A stretch of 64,000 nt of DNA from Pantoea wallisii (GCF_002095485.1 NZ_MLFS01000019.1:1-64000), one strand, 5' to 3'. Numbered from the stretch's first letter, positions 36,401 through 46,439 are shown. The notes: generated by a model from the sequence alone, not told the origin. Program-made: numbers and translations.

Positions 36401-37522
36401 TTATTGATTGAGCGCGCGAATGATCCGGTAGGCTGCCGCCACGCGATCGTCATTCGGGAACCATTTATTTGCCAACATGATGACCGCCGTTTTCTGTGCC
36501 GGAATAAATACCGCATAGGTGGAAAAGCCGTTGGTCGAGCCGGTTTTATTATACCAGGCCTGCTGCGGTGCCGCTTCCGGCGGCGTGATGCGCGTTGCGC
36601 GCATGCCCTGCATAATGCGCGCGCTGCTATTGCCCGCGATCAGCTGCTGTTCCGTGACCGGCAGCGGGTAGTACTCCCACATCATCGCCTGCGTAAACGC
36701 TTCAGTCTGATAGTGTCCCTGATGCGTGGCGGCAACCGCACGTTGCCACGCAGGCGCAACCTTCTGTTCGTCCAGTTGGATGGCCAGCCAGCGGATCAGA
36801 TCCGACGAGGTGGATTTCAAGCCGTAGGATTCGGCATCCAGCGGCCCGGGCGTGACGCGTACCGGCCGATCCTGTTTATTATAGCCCTGCGCATACCGCT
36901 TCATCTCCGCCGACGGAACCTGCACATAGCTGTGCTGCATGCCCATCGCCGGGAGGAGCTGCTTCTCCATTGCGTTGATAAAGGGCTGCTCCAGGCTTTT
37001 TGCAGCGATCATCCCCAGCATGCCGATACCAGGGTTAGAGTAGACGCGCACCGTACCGGGTTCTGCCTGGGGCTGCCAGTGCTGATACCACGCCATTAGC
37101 TGCCGGGTATTTTTAACCGCATCCGGCACAAACAGCGGAGTACCGCTGGTATGGGTGGCAAGATTGAGCAGCGAGACGTTATCGAATGCGCTTCCCTTCA
37201 GGGCGGGCAACCACTGGCTGGCGGCATCGCTAAACTGCAGCTTTTTCTGCTGCGCGGCATAGCTGGCTAAGGTGGAGGTAAAGGTTTTACTCAGTGAGCC
37301 AATCTCAAAAAGCGTCTGCTCTGTAATGGGTTGCTGCGTCTGCTTTGACGCTACGCCATAGTTATAAAATTCAGTTTTACCGTTGTGTATAACGGCCAGC
37401 GCCATACCGGGAATCTGATACTGCTGCATTAAAGGCTTAATGACCGCATCCGGGGCGGATTGGGCCAGCACGCTGCCGCTCACCAGCAGCGTCAGTGCGG
37501 TAATGTTGATCGATAAGCGCAT
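36401..37522 (-). CDS. ampC: Class C (AmpC-type) serine beta-lactamase
   Basis: 373 residues with a signal peptide ending near residue 20 (VLAQSAP), so periplasmic. Active-site motifs are S76-LSK79, Y161-SN163 and K326-TG, the class C pattern. It hydrolyses beta-lactams, mainly cephalosporins. A divergent ampR regulator, common next to inducible ampC, is absent; the upstream neighbour is a GlpD-like gene after 185 bases. Expression is therefore probably constitutive and low, as in E. coli, but this was not tested. An acetyltransferase gene follows closely. Confidence 0.9.
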   Translation of the reverse strand: MRLSINITALTLLVSGSVLAQSAPDAVIKPLMQQYQIPGMALAVIHNGKTEFYNYGVASKQTQQPITEQTLFEIGSLSKTFTSTLASYAAQQKKLQFSDAASQWLPALKGSAFDNVSLLNLATHTSGTPLFVPDAVKNTRQLMAWYQHWQPQAEPGTVRVYSNPGIGMLGMIAAKSLEQPFINAMEKQLLPAMGMQHSYVQVPSAEMKRYAQGYNKQDRPVRVTPGPLDAESYGLKSTSSDLIRWLAIQLDEQKVAPAWQRAVAATHQGHYQTEAFTQAMMWEYYPLPVTEQQLIAGNSSARIMQGMRATRITPPEAAPQQAWYNKTGSTNGFSTYAVFIPAQKTAVIMLANKWFPNDDRVAAAYRIIRALNQ

Positions 37523-37707
37523 GAAAATTCCTTTTATTTTCGTTTAGTCACACTCTCTGCTGCGCAGTATATCGCTCCCGACCGCCCTTTTCGCGCTGAT
37601 ACGCCCTGCGAGTGAACAGTGTCACATCTTATTAACGCTGGTTTGCTGTTTTACCCGCAGCCTCCTATACCTCTGTAAATTAAGCTTTAACCGCAAGAGA
37701 GCGTGCT

Positions 37708-39462
37708 ATGGATACGTTTTTGACCCGCGAACAACGGCTTAACCATCTGCGTCAGCGGCATTCCGTGCCGGTATTGATTGTCGGTGGCGGGATTAATGGC
37801 ATCAGTACCTTCCGCGAACTGGCGCTGCAGGGCATTCCGGCAGTGCTGGTAGAGAAAGGTGACTGGTGCCAGGCAGCCAGTGGCGCACTGTCCCGCATGA
37901 TTCACGGCGGCCTGCGCTATCTGGAGACCGGTGAATTTGCCCTGGTTAAAGAGTCGGTGATTGAGCGCGATCGCCTGTTGAAAAATGCGCCGCACTATGT
38001 GTTCCCGCTGCGTACCACGGTGCCTGTTGATAATCTTGGCGGCGGCGTGGTTAACGCTACGCGCCGTTTTTTACGCCTGAGTGACAAGCCTGGCCGGCGT
38101 GGCGCGCTGCTGATCAAAACCGGGCTTAGCCTCTACGATCTCTATACGCGGCAATATGGCGCCATGCCTAAGCACCAGGTTCGCAATGAGGCGGCCACGC
38201 GCGATCGCTGGCCAGGATTCGCCCCGTGGGTGAAGTACAGCGCCAGTTATTACGACGCGTGGATCAGCGCGCCTGAGCGTCTCGGGTTTGAACTGATCGA
38301 TGATGCTGAACACGCCTGCCCGCAAGCGCTGGCGCTTAACTATCTGCAACTGATCAGCGCCAATGGCGAGACGGTAACGCTGGAGGATACGCTCAGCGGC
38401 GAACGATTCACCCTGCAACCGCATGTGGTGGTCAACGCCACGGGCGCCTGGATCGATCAGCTGAACCAGCGTATTGCCGCGAATCGCGATCGCCCTAAGC
38501 TGATTGGCGGCACCAAAGGATCGCACCTGATCCTCGATCATCCTCAGCTGCTGAGCATGCTGGCGGGTGAAATGGTCTATTTCGAAAATCAGGAGGGGCG
38601 CGTCTGCATTATGTTCCCGTGGTTTGGCAAAGTGCTGGTGGGCTCTACCGACATCCGCACTGACGATCCGGACGCGGCCGTGTGCGAGCAAGATGAAAAG
38701 ACGTATATCCTTGAATCGCTGCGCTTTGTTTTCCCTGACATCGTGGTGCCAGCGTCCTCGGTTGTGTACACTTTCTGCGGCGTGAGACCGCTGCCCGCCA
38801 GCGAAGCCGCCGTTAACGGGCAGATTTCACGTAACCACTCGCTGGTACTTCTACCGCCCGATACGCAGCGAGCCTGGAGCACGCTGTGCCTGGTGGGCGG
38901 CAAATGGACCACCTTCCGCCGCTTCGGCGAAGAGGCCGCCGATCGGGTATTACGCTTGCTGGGAGAGAAGCGCCAGGTCTCCAGCACCGATTTAGCAATC
39001 GGCGGTGGCCGTGATTTTCCGGGCGCGTCAGCTCAGACCGCCTGGCTCAGCCAGCTGGCGCAACAGTACGCGGTGCCCCTGCCGCGCGTCACCCAGCTGA
39101 CAAGACGTTACGGCAGCCGCGCCCTGCCGCTGCTGCAGCATATCCGGCAACAGGGTGAAGAGCCGCTGCGTCAGCACGCCGATTACAGCGCGCTGGAGCT
39201 GCGCTACCTCATCGAACATGAACAGGTGTGTCAGCTGGAAGATCTGCTGGTGCGCCGCACGGGCCTGGCGATATGCGGTGAACTGACCCCGGCGCTGATT
39301 CAGGAGATCGCCCTGCTGATGGCCGCCACGCTTGGCTGGAGCGAAAGCCAGCGCGTGCAACAGGTGCAGCGCTGCTGCGCCAGCCTGGCGCGCCTGCACG
39401 GCCTCAACGGGCTCTATCCCACTGTACTGCCGGAGGAGACACGACATGCCAGCAACCAATAA
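37708..39462 (+). CDS. GlpD-like FAD-dependent polyol-phosphate dehydrogenase
   Basis: 584 residues. The FAD loop is VGGGINGISTF (about 25-34), followed by ASGALSRMIHGGLRYLETGEFALVKES, a family block, and GGKWTTFRRFGEEAADRVL near residue 400. The C-terminal domain is longer than that of GlpD and of EryB at 29574. It probably oxidises a phosphorylated polyol to a ketose phosphate at the membrane. It is first of a three-gene operon with an aldolase and a kinase; its stop overlaps the aldolase start by 17 bases. The substrate is unknown. Confidence 0.82.
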   Translation: MDTFLTREQRLNHLRQRHSVPVLIVGGGINGISTFRELALQGIPAVLVEKGDWCQAASGALSRMIHGGLRYLETGEFALVKESVIERDRLLKNAPHYVFPLRTTVPVDNLGGGVVNATRRFLRLSDKPGRRGALLIKTGLSLYDLYTRQYGAMPKHQVRNEAATRDRWPGFAPWVKYSASYYDAWISAPERLGFELIDDAEHACPQALALNYLQLISANGETVTLEDTLSGERFTLQPHVVVNATGAWIDQLNQRIAANRDRPKLIGGTKGSHLILDHPQLLSMLAGEMVYFENQEGRVCIMFPWFGKVLVGSTDIRTDDPDAAVCEQDEKTYILESLRFVFPDIVVPASSVVYTFCGVRPLPASEAAVNGQISRNHSLVLLPPDTQRAWSTLCLVGGKWTTFRRFGEEAADRVLRLLGEKRQVSSTDLAIGGGRDFPGASAQTAWLSQLAQQYAVPLPRVTQLTRRYGSRALPLLQHIRQQGEEPLRQHADYSALELRYLIEHEQVCQLEDLLVRRTGLAICGELTPALIQEIALLMAATLGWSESQRVQQVQRCCASLARLHGLNGLYPTVLPEETRHASNQ

Positions 39463-40285
39463 GGTGCGCATGAACCGCCTGTTTGGTCAGGGTAAATGCC
39501 TTGATGTGGCAATCGATCACGGTATTGCCAACGAACCCGATTTCCTCTCCGGGCTGGAGGACATTGAGCGCGTCATGGATAACCTGATTGCGGCCCAGCC
39601 AGACGCTATTCAGGTCAATTATGGTCAGGCCGATCTGCTGCAGAACCACACCGGACGCAAACCGGCGCTGGTGATGCGCACGGATGTGGGCAACGCCTAT
39701 AACGCCGCCCGTCACCGGGAGATGTGGGCCGTGCTGCACAATCCCGAAGCGCCCATTCTGGCTGCCCTGCAGCTGGATGCCGCGGCCGTGGTGGTGAATC
39801 TCTACCTCATTCCCGATGAACCCGGCATCCTCCGCATGTGCATCGAGAACATTGGCCGGCTGCGCCACGCCTGCGAACGCTACGGCATGCCGCTGATGAT
39901 TGAGCCGCTGGTGATGGCCCCCGCCGGACAAGGCGCGGCCTACGGCTCGCTGGGCGACGTTGAAAAAATGGTGCCGCTGGTGCGGCTGGCGCGCGAACTG
40001 GGGGCGGACATCATCAAAGCCGATCCGACCGATAACGTTGACGACTTTCATCGCGTGGTGGAAGCGGCGCGCTGCCCGACGCTGGTGCGCGGCGGTGGTA
40101 AAGGTGAGATCGGCGCGGTACTGACCAAGAGCGCGGCGCTGATGGCGCAGGGTGCCAGCGGCATGGTGTATGGCCGCAATGTTTATCAGCATGATAACCC
40201 CGCGCGCGTGGTAAGCGCGCTGATGGCGATTATTCATCAGGGTATCAGCGGCCAGGACGCGCTAAATCTCTATCAGCAGGGCTAA
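39446..40285 (+). CDS. Class I aldolase (DeoC/LacD/FbaB-like)
   Basis: 279 residues, a TIM-barrel aldolase. The Schiff-base lysine is K191 (GADIIKADPTDN), the start has AIDHGI, and the phosphate-binding loop is VRGGGKGEIGAV. It resembles LsrF and FbaB rather than zinc class II enzymes. The ATG at 39446 has a GGAGGAG site and overlaps the dehydrogenase gene; a longer in-frame start would run into that gene. It should cleave a ketose phosphate, perhaps to dihydroxyacetone phosphate and an aldehyde. The actual substrate is not known. Confidence 0.8.
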   Translation: MPATNKVRMNRLFGQGKCLDVAIDHGIANEPDFLSGLEDIERVMDNLIAAQPDAIQVNYGQADLLQNHTGRKPALVMRTDVGNAYNAARHREMWAVLHNPEAPILAALQLDAAAVVVNLYLIPDEPGILRMCIENIGRLRHACERYGMPLMIEPLVMAPAGQGAAYGSLGDVEKMVPLVRLARELGADIIKADPTDNVDDFHRVVEAARCPTLVRGGGKGEIGAVLTKSAALMAQGASGMVYGRNVYQHDNPARVVSALMAIIHQGISGQDALNLYQQG

Positions 40286-40345
40286 GCCTGACCTGTACCG
40301 GCGCGTAAGCGGTGCGCCCTCTTCGCCTGCCAGATGGAGTCGGAT

Positions 40346-41833
40346 ATGAGCCAGATTCTGGGCATTGATGCCGGAAACACCATGATCAAAGCGGTGCTGT
40401 TTGATCTCAGCGGGCGCGTGCTCTCGGTGGCAGAGTGCGCCGGAGAGACTCACCAGCCGCAGGAGGGGTACGCCGAGCGGCCAATTGAGGATATCTGGCA
40501 CGGCGTCAGCCAGGCGATCCGCTGCTGCCTGCAGCAGGCGGGCACCGATGCGCATGACGTGATCGCTGTCGGCGCGGCCGGGCACGGTAACGGACTCTAC
40601 GCGCTGGATAAGCAGCAGCGCCCGCTGGCAGGTATTCAATCCATCGATCACCGCGCCACCGATATTGTCGGGGCGCTAAAGCGTAGTGGCGCGGATCGGC
40701 GTATCTATCCGCTGTCGCTACAAAGCCCCTGGCCGGCGGCCACGCCTGTGCTGATGAGCTGGATCAAGCAGCATCAGCCCAAGCGCTGGGCGCAGATCGG
40801 CCATCTGCTGTGCGCCAAGGATGTGATCGTCCATTTTCTTAGCGGTGCACTCAGCAGCGACTACTCCGACGCATCCGGTGCCGGCCTGATCGACTATCGC
40901 CACCGCGGCTACAGCCGTGAACTGCTGGCGCTGTACGGCATTGAGGACGCGCTCGCCCTGCTGCCCGCGCTGCATGAATCCTGCGCGGTAGCAGGTCACG
41001 TGACACCGCATGCGGCACAGCTTACCGGCCTGGCGGCGGGTATTCCGGTGGTCGCCGGCCTGTTTGATGTGGTGGCCAGCGCCGTGGGTGCCGGCGTGGT
41101 GAACTGCGGCGATGCCTCTATCGTGGCGGGCACCTGGAGCATCAATCAGGTGATAGTGGATAAACCTGACTATCTTCGCCCGGTCGCCATGAACGCCATT
41201 ATCGGTAAAGATCGCTATATGGCAATTGAAGCCAGCGCCACATCGGCGGCCAATCTCGACTGGTTCCTGCGTGAGTTTGACGATGGCCGCTCGGGCCAGG
41301 GCGCGGCGCGCAGCAGTGAGAGCGTGGCGCATGTCCAGCCCAACGACCGGCTGCCGCTCTATCACCCCTATCTCTACTCCGGTCGCAAATCGGAACCGGC
41401 CAAAGCCGGATTTTATGGGCTGGGCGGCTGGCATACGCGTGCTGATATGCTGTTTGCGCTCTTTGAGGGCGTCACCTTTGCGCACCGCGCGCATATTGAT
41501 CGACTGCGCGCGGCCGGTATCACTTTTGACCGGGCAACCCTGTCGGGCGGCGCAGCGCGCAGCAGCGTCTGGCCACAAATGTTTGCTGATGTGCTGGGTA
41601 TACCGATTCGTGTGGCGCAGTGTAAAGAGACCGGCGCGCTGGGCGCGGCTCTGTGTGCCGGTGTCGGCGTTGGGGTGTGGTCAAACCTGGATGCCGCTGT
41701 CCGGCAGGCGGTGCAGCTTGAGCCGTGCGAGCGGCTGCCGCGCCCGGAGCGCATGACGTTTCATGAGGCACGCTATCGGCTATTTAAGAAACTGGAACTG
41801 TTGATGCGTGAGATGTGGCACGCAGCGGGTTGA
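40346..41833 (+). CDS. FGGY carbohydrate kinase (LyxK-like)
   Basis: 495 residues. The phosphate motif is GIDAGNTMIKAVLFD, then AAGHGNGLYALD, VVAGLFDVVASAVGAGV, IEASATSAANLDWFL and the GGAARSSVWPQMFADV motif. It resembles E. coli L-xylulose kinase LyxK over its length. It phosphorylates a ketose or polyol. The ATG at 40346 is preferred because GGAGTCGGAT precedes it; an ATG four codons earlier is possible. It is third in the dehydrogenase/aldolase/kinase operon, which has no transporter or regulator of its own. Confidence 0.82.
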   Translation: MSQILGIDAGNTMIKAVLFDLSGRVLSVAECAGETHQPQEGYAERPIEDIWHGVSQAIRCCLQQAGTDAHDVIAVGAAGHGNGLYALDKQQRPLAGIQSIDHRATDIVGALKRSGADRRIYPLSLQSPWPAATPVLMSWIKQHQPKRWAQIGHLLCAKDVIVHFLSGALSSDYSDASGAGLIDYRHRGYSRELLALYGIEDALALLPALHESCAVAGHVTPHAAQLTGLAAGIPVVAGLFDVVASAVGAGVVNCGDASIVAGTWSINQVIVDKPDYLRPVAMNAIIGKDRYMAIEASATSAANLDWFLREFDDGRSGQGAARSSESVAHVQPNDRLPLYHPYLYSGRKSEPAKAGFYGLGGWHTRADMLFALFEGVTFAHRAHIDRLRAAGITFDRATLSGGAARSSVWPQMFADVLGIPIRVAQCKETGALGAALCAGVGVGVWSNLDAAVRQAVQLEPCERLPRPERMTFHEARYRLFKKLELLMREMWHAAG

Positions 41834-41841
41834 GCCCCCGC

Positions 41842-41874
41842 TACCACCCATCACTTTTCGGGTGATGGGTGGTA
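41842..41874. terminator. Strong hairpin after kinase gene
   Basis: A perfect 13-base stem, TACCACCCATCAC and GTGATGGGTGGTA, with a 7-base loop, in the gap between convergent genes. T runs are in the loop rather than after it; likely bidirectional termination. Confidence 0.65.
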
Positions 41875-41889
41875 AGCGCGGTATAACGT

Positions 41890-42129
41890 TTAGCGGCACT
41901 GACTGGTACAGTTCTGGACGCAGATTTGCGCCAGCGAGCCGCACCCTCCGCCGCTGTCATTTTTACACTGCGACTGCTGTACATAGCAGTTCTGCTGGCA
42001 GGCGGAGACATCACACTTCGCCGCAACCGGCGTAAACGACGGCATTGTCGCCCGCTTATCCGGCTGCCAGCCAGATTGTGCTGTTGCGCTCATGCTGCCG
42101 AGCAGCAGTAAAGCTATGATCCACTTCAT
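41890..42129 (-). CDS. Small secreted cysteine-rich protein
   Basis: 79 residues. A signal peptide (residues 1-18, IIALLLLGSMSATAQ) is followed by a mature part of about 60 residues with eight cysteines at 39, 44, 48, 55, 63, 70, 74 and 78, enough for four disulfides. A strong AAGGAGG site supports expression. No family was recognised. It lies just upstream of the end of dcp on the same strand and has its own start. Confidence 0.72.
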   Translation of the reverse strand: MKWIIALLLLGSMSATAQSGWQPDKRATMPSFTPVAAKCDVSACQQNCYVQQSQCKNDSGGGCGSLAQICVQNCTSQCR

Positions 42130-42171
42130 TAGCCGATCCTCCTTACACAGGTGTACGAAGTATAACCATTA

Positions 42172-42190
42172 CACCCGGCCACGCCGGGTG
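42172..42190. terminator. Hairpin after dcp
   Basis: CACCCGGC-CAC-GCCGGGTG, a perfect 8-base stem seven bases past the dcp stop on the minus strand. It is tight, but no T run follows. Confidence 0.55.
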
Positions 42191-42196
42191 CCCGGC

Positions 42197-44244
42197 TCAC
42201 ACATCCGACAATCCGCGATTTTTCAGCATCGGGCCAATCTCCGGCGCTTTGCCGCGCCATGCCAGCCACAGGTGCTGCAGATCGCTGCTGTTACCGCGCG
42301 ATAAGATCTGTTCGCGGAACTTTTGACCATTCTCACGCGTCAATCCGCCGCGCTCGCTGAAGGCCTGATAGCCATCATCCGCCAGCATCTGGGTCCAGAT
42401 ATAGGCGTAGTAACCGGCCGCATAGCCGCCGCCCCAGATGTGGCGGAAATAGCTGGAGCGATAGCGCGGCGGAATGGCTGCCAGCGCAAGGTTCTCTGCC
42501 GCCAGCGCCTGTTGCTCAAAGTGGCTAACGTCCTGCGGCTGATCGTGCCGGGTCAGGGAGTGCCACTGCAGATCGAGGAGCGCAGCGGCCAGCAGCTCGG
42601 TCATGTCGTAGCCTTTATTGAACTGCGCGGCGCGTATCATCTTATCGCGTAGCTCAGCGGGCATGGGCTCGCCGGTTTGATAGTGGCGCGCATAGCTGGC
42701 AAACACCTGCTCATGGCTGGCCCAGTGTTCATTGATCTGCGAGGGGAACTCGACAAAATCGCGTGGCGTTGCCGTTCCGGACAGGCTCGGATAGCGCTGG
42801 GTGGCAAACAGACCGTGCAGCGCGTGCCCGAATTCATGAAACAGGGTAATCACTTCATCCCAGCTCAGAAGTGCCGGCTGGCCCGGCTGCGGTTTGGTGT
42901 AGTTGCAAACGTTGTAGATCACCGGTTTGCTGTTCAGCAGCGTGGATTGATCGACAAAGTTGCCCATCCACGCGCCGCCACTCTTGTTATCACGCGCGAA
43001 GAAATCGGTGTAAAACAGCGCTAAAGGCGTGTCATCCGCATCAAAGATTTCATACACATTGACGTCCGGATGGTAGACCGGCAGATCGTGGCGCGCCAGG
43101 AAGCGGATACCATATAGCTGGCTCGCCGCCCAGAACACGCCCTTCTCCAGCACCGTATTGAGCTCAAACCAGGGGCGTATCTGATTCTCATCCAGGGCGT
43201 ACTGCTCTTTGCGCACCTTTTCAGCGTAGTAACTCCAGTCCCAGGCGCGCAGCGGGAAGCTGTGCTGTTTCTCAATCAGCTGCTGGATATCGGCCGCTTC
43301 ACGCCCGGCGCGTTGACGGGCGGCCGGGACGATATTGCGCATGAAACTGAACGCTGCATCAGGCGTTTTCGCCATCTGGTCCTGCAGGCTCCACGCCGCG
43401 TAGGTGCTGAACCCCAGCAGATTTGCCTGCTCAGCGCGCAGCTGTGCCATGCGTGAGACGATAGCGCGCGTATCGTTGTCGTCATCCTGCTCGCAGCGCG
43501 TCAATGCCTGCTGAAACAAGGCTTCACGCGTGGCGCGCACATCCAGAGATTGCAGTACCGGTTGCTGCGTGGTGTTCTGCAGCGGGATCAGCCACTCGCC
43601 CGTCAATCCGCGAGCCTCTGCGGCGGCCTGCGCCTGCGCCAGGGCTTCCGGACTCAATCCGGCCAGCGCGGCCGCGCTGCTGACGGTATAGGCACCGGCT
43701 TTGGTGGCGGCCAGTAGTTTGTTACCAAAGCGCGTGCTCAGGCTGGCCAGCTCCTGATTACAGGCGCGCAGCCGGGTTTTATCCTCATCGCTCAGGCTGG
43801 CACCGGCCAGCTGAAACGTCTGCCAGGTCACCTCCACCAGCCGCATCGCTTCAGCATCCGGGCAGTGCGAACCGCGCTGCTGATAGACGCTATCAAGGCG
43901 GGCAAACAGCTGGCTGTTGAGGTAGATTTCATCGTTCAGCGCCGTCAGCTTAGGGGCGATCAGCTCGTCAATCTCCTGCAGACGTTCACTGGTGTGCGCC
44001 GAGGTCATCGCGGCAAAAACAGCATAGACACGGCTGAGCAAGCGGCCGCTCTGCTCCAGCGCTTCATAGGTGTTAGCAAAGGTGGCCGGTTCAGCATTGC
44101 GGGCAATCGCCGTGACCTCCTGGCGTTTCTCCTCAATGCCGGCCTCCAGCGCGGCAGATAATCCTCCTCTGTGATGCGATCAAACAGCGGTGCGTGGTAC
44201 GGCAGAGGGCTAACGGTGAAAAACGGATTCGCTCGTGAAGTCAT
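42197..44244 (-). pseudogene. dcp: Peptidyl-dipeptidase Dcp, frameshifted
   Basis: An M3-family zinc metallopeptidase that removes C-terminal dipeptides from peptides in the cytoplasm. The first 30 codons (MTSRANPFFTVSPLPYHAPLF) are in one frame and the rest in another, joining near 44151-44157 at TGCCGCG; adding one C restores LPALEAGIEEKRQEV and a 682-residue protein against 681 in E. coli. The active site is intact (LFHEFGHALHG, the HExxH-type motif, then NEHWASHE). It is divergent from ydfG as in E. coli. Either a sequencing error or a real loss of function. Confidence 0.85.
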
Positions 44245-44466
44245 TATCGCTCCTGATAATCAGCAACGCCGCGCTGATGTGCGGCGGGATGCTTTTATCC
44301 TGGCAGCTTCAACCGCCGGCAACAACCACGCGATTAGCGTGATATGCGCCGTCCGATCGCTTATGCAATTTTTTGCTGAAGCCCGGCCCGGGATTTCCTG
44401 AGCGCGACCGCAGGGTTAATGCTAAGGTGTGGCGCAGGCACCTGAAATCATATAAGGAACAGTGAG

Positions 44467-45213
44467 ATGATTATTTTTGTTACCGGCGCCACTGCTGGTT
44501 TTGGTCAAAGTATCACCCGCCGCTTCATTGCCACCGGCCACAAAGTGATCGCCAGCGGGCGGCGCGCTGAACGTCTCAAAGAGCTGAAGGATGAGCTGGG
44601 CGACAATCTCTATACCGTGCAGCTGGATGTGCGTAACCGTGCGGCGATTGATGACGCGATTGCCGCGCTGCCCGCCGACTGGCGCGATATTGATGTGCTG
44701 GTGAATAACGCCGGCCTGGCGCTGGGCGTTGAACCCGCGCACAAAGCCAATATCGAAGACTGGGAAAACATGATCGACACCAACAATAAAGGTCTGGTGT
44801 ATATGACGCGCGCCGTGCTGCCCGCCATGGTAGAGCGTAACGTGGGTCATATTGTGAATATCGGTTCGATTGCCGGCAGCTGGCCATACGCAGGCGGCAA
44901 CGTTTATGGGGCGACCAAAGCATTTGTGCGCCAGTTCAGCCTCAATCTGCGCACCGACCTGCACGGCACCGCCCTGCGCGTGACGGACATTGAGCCGGGC
45001 CTGGTGGGCGGCACCGAGTTCTCTAACGTGCGTTTTAAAGGCGACGACGGCCGCGCCGACGCGGTTTATGAGGGCACCACCGCGCTGACAGCCGAAGATG
45101 TGACTGAAGCGGTGTACTGGGTGACGACGCTGCCGAAGCACGTCAACATCAATACGCTGGAGATCATGCCGGTCACGCAGACCCTGGCCGGCTTGAAAGT
45201 GCATAAAGGGTAA
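44467..45213 (+). CDS. ydfG: YdfG, NADP-dependent hydroxy-acid dehydrogenase
   Basis: 248 residues, the same length as E. coli YdfG. SDR motifs are TGATAGFG (residues 6-13), ASGRR after the second strand (NADP), NNAGLALG, NIGSIAGSW and YGATK. It oxidises L-serine and L-allo-threonine, and in E. coli it also reduces malonic semialdehyde. It lies divergent from dcp, as in E. coli. The ATG follows AAGGAACAG. Confidence 0.93.
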   Translation: MIIFVTGATAGFGQSITRRFIATGHKVIASGRRAERLKELKDELGDNLYTVQLDVRNRAAIDDAIAALPADWRDIDVLVNNAGLALGVEPAHKANIEDWENMIDTNNKGLVYMTRAVLPAMVERNVGHIVNIGSIAGSWPYAGGNVYGATKAFVRQFSLNLRTDLHGTALRVTDIEPGLVGGTEFSNVRFKGDDGRADAVYEGTTALTAEDVTEAVYWVTTLPKHVNINTLEIMPVTQTLAGLKVHKG

Positions 45214-45220
45214 GCGCTAT

Positions 45221-45246
45221 CCGCCGCGTCCGTTACGGCGCGGCGG
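45221..45246. terminator. Hairpin between ydfG and ynfA
   Basis: CCGCCGCG, a 10-base loop and CGCGGCGG form a perfect 8-base stem between convergent genes, without a T run on either side. Confidence 0.55.
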
Positions 45247-45260
45247 CTGTTCCGGCCTTA

Positions 45261-45590
45261 TCAGGCTTTTCCCCAGCCCGTTACGATGATCAGCATGCCG
45301 CTCATCGCCACCAGCGCACCGATCCAGTCCCATGTAGTGAGTTTGATGCCATCCACCACGCGTAGCCACACCAGAGCGGTTAACACATAGACGCCGCCGT
45401 AAGCCGCGTAGACGCGCCCGCTGGCAGCAGGATGGAGGGTTAACAACCAGACAAACAGCGCCAGGCTGGCCGCCGCCGGTACAATAAGCCACGCCGTCAT
45501 GCCCTTTCTCAGCCACAGCCACGGCAGAAAGCAGCCCACGATTTCCGCAATCGCCGTCAGAAAAAACAGCAGTGTGGTCTTCACCAGCAT
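45261..45590 (-). CDS. ynfA: YnfA family inner-membrane protein
   Basis: 109 residues with four membrane helices. [23 protein letters not shown] and [20 protein letters not shown] agree with E. coli YnfA (108 residues). YnfA is related to small multidrug resistance transporters; in some enterics it has been linked to drug efflux. The ATG at 45590 matches the E. coli N-terminus, and GAGAGATT lies upstream. It is convergent with ydfG and divergent from ynfB. Confidence 0.93.
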   Translation of the reverse strand: MLVKTTLLFFLTAIAEIVGCFLPWLWLRKGMTAWLIVPAAASLALFVWLLTLHPAASGRVYAAYGGVYVLTALVWLRVVDGIKLTTWDWIGALVAMSGMLIIVTGWGKA

Positions 45591-45720
45591 AATCAATCTC
45601 TCTGTTACGTAAACAAACGGCTCACCGCTGGTGAGCAAAGAAGCAGCGATGATATACTCTCATCCATGGCTGTTACAGCCGCAATCCGCGCTGTGCTGGT
45701 GTAAATGAAAGGACATAACG

Positions 45721-46056
45721 ATGAACAAACTGTTTTCCGCCCTGCTGGCGACCGTGCTGACCTCCGGCGTGCTGCTCTCTGTGCCGCTGGCCTCAGCTAA
45801 GACTGACCGCTTGATTATTGAAGACGGTAACAATGCGGCCAGCAACGAAGCGGCGCGCCAGAGTAAAGAGCAGTGGAACGACACGCGCAATCTGCGCAGT
45901 AAAGTGAACACGCGCGTGGAGAAGGAGTTCGATAAAGCCGATCGCGCCTTTGATACCCGCGACGCCTGCGAGAAGAGCTATAACGTTAACGCGTACTGGG
46001 AAGAGAACACCCTGCGCTGTCTGGATCGCCGTACCGGGCGCCCGGTTGCGCCTTAA
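45721..46056 (+). CDS. ynfB: YnfB family (DUF1283) secreted protein
   Basis: 111 residues with a signal peptide ([20 protein letters not shown], cut near residue 26) and a charged mature part. [21 protein letters not shown] and [18 protein letters not shown] agree with E. coli YnfB (113 residues). Two Cys near the end could form a disulfide in the periplasm. The function is unknown. AAAGGA precedes the ATG, and the neighbour ynfA is conserved. Confidence 0.92.
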   Translation: MNKLFSALLATVLTSGVLLSVPLASAKTDRLIIEDGNNAASNEAARQSKEQWNDTRNLRSKVNTRVEKEFDKADRAFDTRDACEKSYNVNAYWEENTLRCLDRRTGRPVAP

Positions 46057-46107
46057 TCCGCTGAGACTGCTATAGTTCTCTATGAAATTCAAACAAGGGA
46101 GTGAAGG

Positions 46108-46404
46108 ATGAAGAGACGTTATGCAGTTCTGCTGATGGGGGCACTTGCTCTGCCGCTGCTGGCTCAGGCCTCTTGTGAGAGCGTGCAGGCCGATATCAGC
46201 AAAAAAATCATCAATAACGGCGTAGCCGAATCGGATTTCACGCTGGATATCGTGCCGAACGATCAGGCCGATCAAGCCGGTGGTCAGGTTGTCGGCCACT
46301 GTGAAAATGATACGCAGAAGATTGTGTATAAGAAAAACGGTCGTGATGCGGACAGCAACGTCGCGGATAGCGCGGGCAGCTCGCAGGACGGTCCGGCGCA
46401 GTAA
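46108..46404 (+). CDS. ynfD: YnfD family (DUF1161) secreted protein
   Basis: 98 residues. A signal peptide (LLMGALALPLLAQA) is followed by SCESVQADISKKIINNG and SDFTLDIVPNDQADQ, the DUF1161 core seen in E. coli YnfD. Two Cys (in SCES and GHCEN) probably pair. A GGGAGTGAAGG site precedes the ATG. The intervening speG and ynfC of E. coli are missing. Confidence 0.9.
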   Translation: MKRRYAVLLMGALALPLLAQASCESVQADISKKIINNGVAESDFTLDIVPNDQADQAGGQVVGHCENDTQKIVYKKNGRDADSNVADSAGSSQDGPAQ

Positions 46405-46414
46405 GCGTGATTCA

Positions 46415-46434
46415 GGGCGGCCACGGTGCCGCCC
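46415..46434. terminator. Terminator between ynfD and MFS gene
   Basis: GGGCGG-CCACGGTG-CCGCCC followed by CTCTTCT, between convergent genes. Confidence 0.6.
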
Positions 46435-46439
46435 CTCTT

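Noticed and set aside
40718-41578. Long minus-strand frame opposite the kinase gene
   Set aside because: It is antisense to a clear FGGY kinase, so an artefact of codon bias.
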